Shown here in pieces: positions 1-6,702 of a DNA stretch of 10,496 nt (position 1 is the first letter of the stretch; each line of letters starts with the position of its first letter). Made by a program: the position numbers and the translations under genes. The notes under the pieces were generated by a model. That model was not told the DNA's origin. It saw only the letters and a program-made list of their open reading frames with translations, and searched no databases. The stretch comes from Syntrophaceae bacterium UBA4778 (lineage in GTDB: Bacteria > Desulfobacterota > Syntrophia > Syntrophales > UBA4778): contig DHHG01000033.1 in the NCBI GenBank assembly GCA_002403175.1, forward strand, positions 1,774 to 12,269, read 5' to 3'.

Positions 1-273
1 AAGAAAACGTACGACTCGGTCATTACGGATGGATACATGCCCTATATGGATGGTTTCGATCTCTGCCGTTTTATCAAGTCCCACTTCCCCATGACATACA
101 TTGTCGGAATAACAGATTCGATGAACTTGAATAAATTCAGAGAGTCAGGAGCAGACGACTGCTTCAGCAAACCAGTGGATTGTTGTACTCTGCTGAATTC
201 GGTTGTGAAGCATACGACAGAACAGCAAGGGGCGCTGCAGAAAATGGTTGAAAGCAAAGTTGTTTCTCAGTGA
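1..273 (+). CDS. Response-regulator receiver domain protein, 3' end only
   Basis: This is the C-terminal 90 residues of a protein whose start lies before the window; the frame is open from base 1. It is the second half of a CheY-like receiver domain. The segment VITDGYMPYMDG carries the phospho-acceptor aspartate (tenth visible residue) followed by the usual M-P pair. The sequence GITDSM supplies the switch Thr/Ser position, and FSKPVD supplies the conserved lysine-proline. Only about 20 residues follow the domain, so no output domain is attached on this side. It could be a stand-alone receiver or the C-terminal receiver of a hybrid kinase; the missing upstream sequence would decide. The stop codon lies inside the 3' end of the convergent gene that follows. 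Confidence 0.9.
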   Translation, partial: KKTYDSVITDGYMPYMDGFDLCRFIKSHFPMTYIVGITDSMNLNKFRESGADDCFSKPVDCCTLLNSVVKHTTEQQGALQKMVESKVVSQ

Positions 274-701
274 ACCGATTTTTTTTTCTCACTCTCTTCC
301 AGCATGCGCATGAGCATCTGCTTTTCAAAATCTATTTCAAGACGTGTCCTGAAACCCATTCTTCTCAACACAGAAGCCGGCGGACACCAACCTTTTATGG
401 CATGGAATGCTAAGAATGCCAGTTGCACTCCGAAAAGATAAAGCCAGTTCCTGTTAACCTTCATTCCTGCCGCGAAAGTTGATCCCCCCGCTATAGAGAA
501 AATCAGCATTAATGCGCGATCCAGGTCCCATTCTTTATCAAGTTCCGCAATTCGAGCGATTACTTCATCCCGGTTCTGCTGGGAATAATAAGCAATCGAA
601 CCTTCGGTATAGCGATCTATTCGTCTATTCACATACGGGGCCGTTTCATTGCGTATACGGTCATGGATAAAACCGGATTTCAGCAGATCTCCTGTTTCCA
701 T
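267..701 (-). CDS. DUF2892-like small membrane protein
   Basis: The protein has 144 residues and unknown function. The N-terminal 60 residues are charged and probably helical. Two hydrophobic segments follow at about residues 63-80 and 85-102, then a GWCPP motif (104-108) and a short basic, helical tail. The pattern of two membrane spans ending in a G-x-C-P motif resembles the YgaP-type transmembrane domain (DUF2892), here with N- and C-terminal extensions. The family match is by recognition of pattern, not by a search. The start is supported by a strong Shine-Dalgarno, GGGAGG (complement of 710-715), 8 bases before the ATG. The gene stands alone, diverges from the solute-binding protein gene and overlaps the receiver gene's stop by 7 bases. 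The cysteine could be functional, but nothing shows how. Confidence 0.82.
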   Translation of the reverse strand: METGDLLKSGFIHDRIRNETAPYVNRRIDRYTEGSIAYYSQQNRDEVIARIAELDKEWDLDRALMLIFSIAGGSTFAAGMKVNRNWLYLFGVQLAFLAFHAIKGWCPPASVLRRMGFRTRLEIDFEKQMLMRMLEESEKKKSVH

Positions 702-829
702 TTTTATTTCCTCCCTTTTTCAATAGGTTCAGATTACACCTCTCTGTACTTCCGCGCTATTTTCCTTTTTCTGATTTTGCGTTTTCCTTCGGCTTGCATA
801 TCTTTTCCTTTGTAATTACGATTTTCTAT

Positions 830-857
830 TTGCAAAGTTACCTTCGTTTGCTAGTAT
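830..857 (+). promoter_or_regulatory. Candidate sigma70-type promoter of the solute-binding protein gene
   Basis: TTGCAA (830-835) and TAGTAT (852-857) are separated by 16 bases. Each matches four of six consensus positions. Transcription would start at about 864-866, which is the ATG of the gene itself. No Shine-Dalgarno is visible before that ATG, so the mRNA may be leaderless. The hexamers are weak matches and are called from sequence alone. Confidence 0.35.
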
Positions 858-865
858 TTCACCCA

Positions 866-2503
866 ATGAAAACATTTTGGAAACGATTCGCAATTATCCT
901 GATCATTCTGATCACGTTAGCCGCATGTGTCGAAAGGGAATCGGGCGAGGCAGGTCTTCGGAAAAAGGGTTCCGGCCCGGCATATGGCGATATTCTTGTC
1001 GAGGGATCGATAGGGGACGCCAGCAACCTGATCCCGGTTCTTGCCTCCGACAATGCCTCTCACGGCATTTCGGGCATGATCTTCAATGGCCTCGTAAAAT
1101 ACGATAAAGACGTCAATGTAGTGGGAGATCTTGCCGAATCGTGGGATATTTCGAAAGATGGGCTCTCCATCACGTTTCATCTGAGGAAAGGAGTAAAATG
1201 GCATGATGGCCGGCCATTCACTGCCGAAGATGTCCTCTATACCTATAAGGTCACGATTGATCCTAAAACTCCGACCGCCTATGCGGAAGATTTTCTGAAG
1301 GTAAAAAAGGCCGAAGTACTTGATCCGTATACCTTCCGGGTGACATACGATAAACCTTATGCCCCGGCGCTCACCAGCTGGAGCGCTGCCGTCCTTCCGC
1401 GTCATCTTCTGGAAGGGAAGGATATTACCCGATCTCCTCTGAAGCGCCATCCTATCGGAACCGGCCCATACCGGTTCAAGGAATGGGTGACAGGACAGAA
1501 AATAGTATTAACCGCCAATCCGGATTACTTTGAAGGGAGACCGTACATAGACGGGTATATCATGCGGATCATTCCCGATATGGCTACCATGTTTCTCGAA
1601 CTAAGGGCCAAGGGTGTTGACCGCATGGATCTGACTCCCCTTCAATACACAAGGCAGACGGAGAACCCGTTTTTTAAAAAGAATTTCAATAAGTATCGTT
1701 ACCTGTCTTTCACGTATATTTATCTCGGCTTTAATTTGAAGAATCCGATATTCAGCGATAAACGGGTTCGTCAGGCTATTGCCCATGCAATCAATAAAGA
1801 TGAAATTGTAAACGGTGTCCTCCTCGGCCTAGGAAAGCCGGCAACGGGACCTTTCAAGCCGGGTACCTGGGCCTATAACCCGAATGTAAAGCAGTTCCCG
1901 TACGATCCGGCCAAGGCAAAGGCCCTGCTGGCTGAAGCGGGTTGGAAGGACTCTGATGGTGATGGAATTCTGGACAAGGATGGCAGGCCTTTCATTTTTG
2001 AAATTACCCTCAACCAAGGGAACGAAGTAAGGCGCAAATCTGCCGAGATTATCCAGCAAAGGCTCGCCGGAATCGGAATCCGAGTTAAAATTCGAACCGT
2101 TGAATGGTCTGCGTTTCTAAAGGAATTCATCAATAAACGTAAGTTTGAGGCGACGATCCTGGGATGGACCATTCCGATGGAGCCTGATCTCTATAATGTT
2201 TGGCATTCCAGCAAAACAGGACCGGACGAACTGAATTTTGTTTCTTATAAAAACGGGGAGGTGGACGATCTTCTGGAAAAGGGGAGAAGCACTTTCGATC
2301 GGAGAGAAAGAAAAGATGCCTATGATCGCATTCAGGAAATTCTGGCCGAGGATCTTCCCTACATATTCCTCTACGTCCCCGATGCCATGCCCATTTTCAG
2401 CGCGCGTTTTCGAGGCATAGAGCCGGCACCGATCGGCATCGGTTATAATTTTATAAAATGGTATGTCCCGAAAGAAGAACAGAGACTGGTGATGACTCCC
2501 TAA
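866..2503 (+). CDS. Oligopeptide-type ABC transporter solute-binding lipoprotein (SBP_bac_5)
   Basis: This 545-residue lipoprotein of the DppA/OppA family binds peptides, or possibly nickel or sugars, outside the inner membrane and delivers them to an ABC permease. The N-terminus is a lipoprotein signal peptide: basic start, hydrophobic residues 8-18, and lipobox LAAC with the lipidated cysteine at 21. Family hallmarks are the segment from NLIPVLASD to LVKYD (54-80), LAESWDIS with HLRKGVKWHDG (89-115), FTAEDVLYTYK (118-128), PIGTGPYRF (196-204) and the DKRVRQAIAHAINK helix (298-311). Residues 362-373 form an acidic DxDGDGxxD loop like a calcium-binding site. ATG 866 is preferred over an upstream in-frame TTG at 794, because the signal peptide begins there. 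No permease or ATPase gene is adjacent, so it is an orphan here and its ligand cannot be read from sequence. A lipoprotein gene follows 41 bases downstream. Confidence 0.92.
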   Translation: MKTFWKRFAIILIILITLAACVERESGEAGLRKKGSGPAYGDILVEGSIGDASNLIPVLASDNASHGISGMIFNGLVKYDKDVNVVGDLAESWDISKDGLSITFHLRKGVKWHDGRPFTAEDVLYTYKVTIDPKTPTAYAEDFLKVKKAEVLDPYTFRVTYDKPYAPALTSWSAAVLPRHLLEGKDITRSPLKRHPIGTGPYRFKEWVTGQKIVLTANPDYFEGRPYIDGYIMRIIPDMATMFLELRAKGVDRMDLTPLQYTRQTENPFFKKNFNKYRYLSFTYIYLGFNLKNPIFSDKRVRQAIAHAINKDEIVNGVLLGLGKPATGPFKPGTWAYNPNVKQFPYDPAKAKALLAEAGWKDSDGDGILDKDGRPFIFEITLNQGNEVRRKSAEIIQQRLAGIGIRVKIRTVEWSAFLKEFINKRKFEATILGWTIPMEPDLYNVWHSSKTGPDELNFVSYKNGEVDDLLEKGRSTFDRRERKDAYDRIQEILAEDLPYIFLYVPDAMPIFSARFRGIEPAPIGIGYNFIKWYVPKEEQRLVMTP

Positions 2504-2544
2504 AAATCGGGTCATCTTATCTATCCCTTGCTCAGGAGAACACC

Positions 2545-3834
2545 ATGAAATATTCCAGAGTACTACTCTTTATTCTCCTTATCATACTTATCTTGTCCTG
2601 CTCCGGATTGCAGCCGTCGAAGCAGGATGAGCCGAATGCTTTTTTGTCCCTGAATGCAACCGTACAGGAATGCACCGGTAAAGATTTAACAGCATCTCTG
2701 ATCGTACCGGAAATCAAATCGCTACCCGATACTCCGATCGGTGAAATAGCCCGGCAGGTTGTAAAAAAGAGTCTTGTTTTGGAAGGGATGCAAACAGAAA
2801 TAAAGGGCCGGCCCGCTATCGTCCGGGAAGTCCGTGGAAATGTAATGAAAATTGAAACAGAGAAAATCAACCTCTGTCGTGTGGGCGAGATAGTCCAATT
2901 ATCTATCCCAAAAAAAACGATTGCCGTGGTGGATTTCGAAGTAATCAAAGGGACCGAGCGCGAAACGGGGAAAGTGGCACTTGAGGGATTGACATCGGCC
3001 CTGATCGATTCGGGACAATTCATTGTTCTGGAAAGGACAAAACTCAAATCCGTCCTCAGCGAGATCGAGCTGAGCAAGAGCGGTATGGCTGCCGATAAAT
3101 TTAAAAACAAGGCAGGGGATCTCCTTATTGCCGATCTGGTTCTAACTGGTACCCTTTCGGAATTATCGGGAGAATGGGATGTTAATCTCAGGATGATCAA
3201 TGTCCGAACCGGACAGGCTTTGTCGGCAGTAAATATGACCAGGGCCTTGTTTAAATCTTCTGAATTACGGGATGCTGGCCCTTGGGATGAGGATTTCGAG
3301 AAGGCGACCGCTGACCCGTCCTGGATTCTGGCTTATAAACACCGGAAAACCGGAGAATATGCTCGGATCGGAATTGACCGCAAGTCCGGGGCGGATGGCT
3401 CGAAAAAATCATTGCGCATTGATTTCAAGTTTGTGGAAGATGAAAATAAGCCTTTCTTCGCCAGTGCCTCGAATAACAAAAAGCGCAATCTGGCATTATT
3501 CAGCGGGATTGAATTTTATATCCGGGGTTCGGAAAAATTATATGCTCAGGCGAATATCATCACATCAAGTCCTGATGATCCGAACAAAATGGATAAGTGG
3601 ATGGGAGGGGTGGAAATTGATGAAAAATGGGAAAGGGTTCGGATTCCTTTCGATCAAATGATCCTTGCCCGACGCTGGATCAAGCAGGGAGCGGCAATGA
3701 GCGGCGCCCGGCCCGGCGATCAGATTATGCGGATGCACCGTGTTGAAGGATTTGAAATCGGCGTGGATAGTACCAGAAACCCCGCAACGCAGGGGACCCT
3801 TTGGGTTGACCGGATCAGGTTCTACAGGGACTGA
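2545..3834 (+). CDS. CsgG-like lipoprotein with C-terminal CIA30/CBM-like domain
   Basis: A 429-residue predicted lipoprotein: hydrophobic residues 6-17 followed by LSC, with lipidation expected at Cys19. Residues 20-120 are a linker-like region of no recognised family. Residues 125-232 resemble the CsgG/FlgO-type periplasmic fold: TIAVVDFE opens it, then ALIDSGQFIVLERTKLKSVLSE and LLIADLVLTGTLSE follow, ending with VNVRTG-like INVRTGQ. Residues 247-428 look like a jelly-roll CIA30 or carbohydrate-binding domain: WDEDFEKATADPSW, KSLRIDFKF, GIEFYIRG, WERVRIPFDQM and a closing LWVDRIRFYRD. ATG 2545 is chosen because it has AGGAG at 2534-2538 and begins the signal peptide; the frame is open further upstream inside the preceding gene. 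The short gap after the solute-binding protein gene suggests co-transcription. It probably works at the outer membrane or cell surface, but its partner is unknown. Confidence 0.82.
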   Translation: MKYSRVLLFILLIILILSCSGLQPSKQDEPNAFLSLNATVQECTGKDLTASLIVPEIKSLPDTPIGEIARQVVKKSLVLEGMQTEIKGRPAIVREVRGNVMKIETEKINLCRVGEIVQLSIPKKTIAVVDFEVIKGTERETGKVALEGLTSALIDSGQFIVLERTKLKSVLSEIELSKSGMAADKFKNKAGDLLIADLVLTGTLSELSGEWDVNLRMINVRTGQALSAVNMTRALFKSSELRDAGPWDEDFEKATADPSWILAYKHRKTGEYARIGIDRKSGADGSKKSLRIDFKFVEDENKPFFASASNNKKRNLALFSGIEFYIRGSEKLYAQANIITSSPDDPNKMDKWMGGVEIDEKWERVRIPFDQMILARRWIKQGAAMSGARPGDQIMRMHRVEGFEIGVDSTRNPATQGTLWVDRIRFYRD

Positions 3835-3891
3835 GAGTCTTGTAAAGGGTAGTAAGCTTCCATGTGCCCGCCCGGTTCTACTACAGGGCGA

Positions 3892-5277
3892 CTAATCTTC
3901 AGCCTTCAGATTTTTCATGAGGTATTCCTTAAATACAATGTAATCGGCATCCAGCTCGATCGCATGCCCTTTTCTGGATTCGATCCCTTTCATGCTGGGC
4001 GGAAGCTCCGGCGCCAATTTCAGAAGCTCTATGATGTTTTCCGGAAATTTGGCAGGATGGGCCGTTTCCAGTGAGATACACAGGGGAAAGTCCCCGAACC
4101 GGTCGAGATAATTCTCCAGTCCGCGCCAGCCCACGGCTCCGTGGGGTTCCAGAATGACCTTGTATTTTTCGTATACGCGTTTCATGGTCCGGCGGGTTTC
4201 CGTATCGGAAATGCTGACGGAAAAGATATGCTTCCTCATTTCCTCGATATCCGGATACCGGTGAACACAACCGGTTCTGTCTACAGTGCCCCCATATAGA
4301 TCAAAGAATCTCGCAAGATTGCTGGGATGACCGACATTCATTGCATTGGAGAGGCATGCCTTGGAAGGCGACACCTTCCGGTAAAGAGCCGTTTCCAGGA
4401 AAATCGGGAATTCATCATTCTCATTGGTGGGCATGACCAGTTTGGCAACGGGGAGTCCCATTCGTCTCGCATACTCGCAGCCAAGTGCATCTCCGAAGTT
4501 GCCTGAAGGCACGGAATAAATAACCGGCTCCCATTCTCTGGAAAGCTGGGCATAAGCATAAACATAATAAATGATTTGAGGAAGAATCCTTCCGAAATTG
4601 ATGGAATTGGCCGAGGTCAGTTGGAACGGAGACAGGTCCGGATCGGAAAAGGCCTGTTTGACCAGGTTCTGGCAATCGTCGAATTTGCCCGCAACGGATA
4701 AAGCCCGGACATTATCGCCTATGGTGTCGAGCTGCTTTTTTTGAATCCCGCTGACCTCACCACGAGGATACAGGATTGTTACATCGATTCCTTCTACACC
4801 TTTGAATGCTTCACCTACGGCGCTGCCAGTATCGCCTGAAGTCGCAACCAGAACATTGAGGCGCTTTCCCTTATCGCGGAAATGACTCATGAGCCTCGCC
4901 ATCATTCTCGCCGCAAAATCTTTGAAAGAGGCAGTGGGACCCTGATCCAAGCGCATGATGTATTTCCGGTCGTATACGTTTTCCAGGGGAACGGGGAAAT
5001 TGTAAGCGTCTTTCACTATTCTGTTCAAGTCGTCGAACGGGATTTCCCCGTCTAAAAAAGCTTCTGATACGAGTATGGCGGAATCCGTATATGGCTTGTT
5101 CTGCAAGGATCGGATAGAATCCCGGGACAGCTGTGGTATTGACTCCGGCATGAAAAGACCTTCATCAGGAGCCTGCCCCTGAAGGAGGGCCTCTTTAAAA
5201 GAAACGGTATCCTTGAAAGGCCTTACACCCTCGACAGAATCAAGGTTTCTGTTGGTACTGTAATATCGGATAGACAT
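3892..5277 (-). CDS. thrC: Threonine synthase
   Basis: The enzyme converts O-phospho-homoserine to threonine, the last step of threonine synthesis, using pyridoxal phosphate. The 461-residue length fits the longer class of threonine synthases. The N-terminal domain opens with YYSTNR and FKEALLQGQAPDEGLFMPE (6-44). The cofactor lysine is K119 in TASFKDFAAR. Phosphate-binding and fold motifs are ATSGDTGSA (145-153), SANSINFGR (222-230) and PSGNFGDALG (257-266). The sequence is complete, with no missing key motif seen. The frame also has an ATG at 5301, but that one has no Shine-Dalgarno, whereas the ATG at 5277 is preceded by AGGGG (complement of 5283-5287), 5 bases away, and MSIRYYSTNR matches the usual start. 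It is a single gene, with no hom or thrB beside it, and it diverges from selD. Confidence 0.96.
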   Translation of the reverse strand: MSIRYYSTNRNLDSVEGVRPFKDTVSFKEALLQGQAPDEGLFMPESIPQLSRDSIRSLQNKPYTDSAILVSEAFLDGEIPFDDLNRIVKDAYNFPVPLENVYDRKYIMRLDQGPTASFKDFAARMMARLMSHFRDKGKRLNVLVATSGDTGSAVGEAFKGVEGIDVTILYPRGEVSGIQKKQLDTIGDNVRALSVAGKFDDCQNLVKQAFSDPDLSPFQLTSANSINFGRILPQIIYYVYAYAQLSREWEPVIYSVPSGNFGDALGCEYARRMGLPVAKLVMPTNENDEFPIFLETALYRKVSPSKACLSNAMNVGHPSNLARFFDLYGGTVDRTGCVHRYPDIEEMRKHIFSVSISDTETRRTMKRVYEKYKVILEPHGAVGWRGLENYLDRFGDFPLCISLETAHPAKFPENIIELLKLAPELPPSMKGIESRKGHAIELDADYIVFKEYLMKNLKAED

Positions 5278-5326
5278 GATCTCCCCTGCGAGCTTAAGCA
5301 TTTTTTTCTGAAAAACAAAGAAGAGT

Positions 5327-5356
5327 ATTTTAATCGTATTGGAGAGAATAAATCAA
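5327..5356 (-). promoter_or_regulatory. thrC: Candidate sigma70-type promoter of thrC
   Basis: On the minus strand TTGATT (complement of 5351-5356) and TAAAAT (complement of 5327-5332) are spaced by 18 bases, matching four and five of six consensus positions. Transcription would begin near 5320, leaving a leader of about 43 nt before ATG 5277. No attenuator or T-box structure is apparent in so short a leader. Confidence 0.45.
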
Positions 5357-5444
5357 ATATTAAATTCCCTGAATTTTATCGCTATCTTCGACTCCGTCAA
5401 AATAAACGTAATTTTGAAGCCCAATTTTGAGGAGATCTATAAGG

Positions 5445-5501
5445 ATGATCCAAGTTGTTCTCAATTTCTTAATCTTTGACCTTCCGGATTTTTTATTATA
5501 A
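5445..5501 (+). CDS. Possible 18-residue leader ORF upstream of selD
   Basis: ATG 5445 opens an 18-codon frame (MIQVVLNFLIFDLPDFLL) ending in TAA at 5499-5501, 10 bases before the selD ATG. AGGAG at 5430-5434 lies 10 bases before the ATG, and GG also occurs directly in front of it. The peptide is hydrophobic. selD itself has no Shine-Dalgarno, so translation of this frame could bring ribosomes to the selD start. An ORF this short in AT-rich sequence may arise by chance. It is also incompatible with the leaderless-transcript model for selD, because the proposed promoter lies inside it. No function can be assigned. Confidence 0.25.
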   Translation: MIQVVLNFLIFDLPDFLL

Positions 5502-5502
5502 A
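5476..5502 (+). promoter_or_regulatory. selD: Candidate sigma70-type promoter of selD
   Basis: TTGACC (5476-5481) and TATAAA (5497-5502) each match five of six consensus positions, although the 15-base spacer is shorter than the optimal 17. Transcription would start around 5509, at most a few bases before ATG 5512, giving a nearly leaderless mRNA. The absence of a Shine-Dalgarno before selD is consistent with that. Confidence 0.4.
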
Positions 5503-5511
5503 AAAATAAAC

Positions 5512-6570
5512 ATGAAAGAAAACAAGCCTGAAAAAACCAGATTGACCGAGACGGTTCACGGCGCCGGTTGAGCCTGCAAAATAGGTCCGGGGGACCTAAG
5601 CAAAGCTCTGCAAGGATTGCCTGTCATTTCCGATCCCAACTTGATTGCCGGTATCGAGCACTTCGAGGATGCAGGGGTGTATAAACTCAGCGATAATCTT
5701 GCCCTCATTCAGACACTCGATTTTTTCACACCGATTGTCGATGATCCTTATATTTTCGGCCAGATTGCCGCTGTGAATGCCCTTTCCGATGTTTATGCGA
5801 TGGGAGGAAAGCCCTTGACAGCCATGAACATCATTTGTTTTCCGGTCAAAAAGATGGATATATCGGTACTCCATGAGATCCTTCGTGGCGGGCTGGAGAA
5901 GATGCGGGAGGCCGGGGTAACCCTGGTCGGAGGACATAGTGTTGAAGACGATGAACTGAAATACGGTCTTTCAGTAACCGGCACAGTTCACCCGGACAGA
6001 GTGCTGCTTAACAGCGGGGCATGCCCCGGAGATCTTCTGATTCTTACGAAAGCGCTTGGCACGGGAATCGTCAGCACCGCTATCAAGGGAGAAGAGGCCC
6101 CTCCGGAATTGATGGAGATTTCTTTTGACAGCATGCTGACATTGAACAGATCGGCGGCTGAGGTTCTGTCCGCATTCGATGGTGTTCACGCCTGCACGGA
6201 TATTACCGGTTTCGGTTTTCTAGGGCACGCCTGCGAGATGGCAGAGTCTTCACGAGTAGGGATCGAAATCGATGCCGCTTCTGTGCCGGTTTTTCCGGGG
6301 ATCAGGAAACTGGTGGATGAAGGCTTTGTGCCGGGAGGGTTATACCGAAACAGGGATTTCCGAATGCCCTGCATCTCAGCGGAACCGTCCTGTCCGCAAT
6401 GGCTGCTGGATATCCTGTTTGATCCGCAAACATCGGGAGGCTTGCTGGCTTCTGTTCGCTCCGGAGGAGAAACTGAGCTGCTGGATAAATTGCGAGCAGC
6501 TGGAGTTTTCAGGGCAGCCATTATCGGAAGGGTTGTTGAAGATCATCCCGGAAAAATACTGGTCAGATGA
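5512..6570 (+). CDS. selD: Selenide, water dikinase; selenoprotein with in-frame UGA
   Basis: SelD makes selenophosphate from selenide and ATP in the cytoplasm; selenophosphate is the donor for selenocysteine and 2-selenouridine. The reading frame from ATG 5512 is 352 residues if TGA 5569-5571 is decoded as selenocysteine (residue 20). It gives HGAG-U-ACKIGP, where E. coli SelD has Cys17 in HGAGCGCK; the essential lysine becomes K23. Downstream hallmarks are FEDAGVYKL (51-59), QTLDFFTPIVDDPYIFGQIAAVNALSDVYAMGGKP (split here only for reference: QTLDFF at 67-72, NALSDVYAMGGKP at 89-101), then LVGGHS, CTDITGFGFLGHACEM and FDPQTSGGLL near the C-terminus. The start and length fit full-length SelD. 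A naive call from TTG 5617 would drop the catalytic loop. No Shine-Dalgarno precedes the ATG. Selenocysteine-containing SelD proteins are known in several bacterial lineages; selA, selB and selC are not in this window. Confidence 0.95.
5569..5608 (+). promoter_or_regulatory. Bacterial SECIS element beginning at the selD UGA codon
   Basis: The RNA from the UGA onward folds on paper into an imperfect hairpin. GAGC (5570-5573) pairs with GCUC (5605-5608), UGC (5575-5577) with GCA (5600-5602), and UAGGUCC (5582-5588) with GGACCUA (5592-5598), leaving a GGG apical loop (5589-5591). The upper stem-loop is 17 nt and begins 10 bases after the UGA, and the whole element is about 39 nt. These dimensions resemble the E. 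coli fdhF SECIS, and the exposed guanines in the loop fit SelB recognition. It lies in coding sequence, so it also constrains residues 20-33 of SelD. Confidence 0.85.
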
Positions 6571-6702
6571 AAAAAGTCCGTTATTGCCCTCTCAGTTAAT
6601 ATTGGCCGGAGCAAGCTCTTAAGGGGATGTCTAAAGAGATTTGTGAGCCCGTTTTGTCCGTTCAGCAAGCCGGGAAATGTGCTTCCTGTCGGTTGAATCT
6701 CA

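Noticed and set aside
264..300. AGTGA/TCACT repeat around a nine-T run at the overlap of the receiver and DUF2892-like genes, considered as a terminator
   Set aside because: The T-run lies in the loop rather than after the stem, and the stem is only 5 bp inside coding sequence.
794..865. Upstream TTG start giving 24 extra residues on the solute-binding protein
   Set aside because: It would bury the lipoprotein signal peptide behind a second hydrophobic stretch, and no ribosome site precedes it.
917..1450. 177-codon minus-strand ORF and other long antisense frames within the solute-binding, CsgG-like and thrC genes
   Set aside because: They are shadows opposite clearly coding frames, with no recognisable domains.
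3835..3891. CGCCC/GGGCG and GTAGTA/TACTAC inverted repeats between the convergent lipoprotein and thrC genes, considered as a bidirectional terminator or T-arm of a tRNA
   Set aside because: Stems are 5-6 bp with long loops, are mutually exclusive, and have no T-run; there is no acceptor stem or cloverleaf.
5617..6570. TTG 5617 as the selD start, with AAGGA in front
   Set aside because: It removes the glycine-rich catalytic loop, selenocysteine/cysteine and lysine that all active SelD proteins need, all of which are encoded just upstream in the same frame.
6567..6599. ATGA overlap at the selD stop opening a 10-codon frame (MKKVRYCPLS)
   Set aside because: It is too short and ends at once in TAA; coupling to such a peptide is not supported, and no downstream selenium gene follows.
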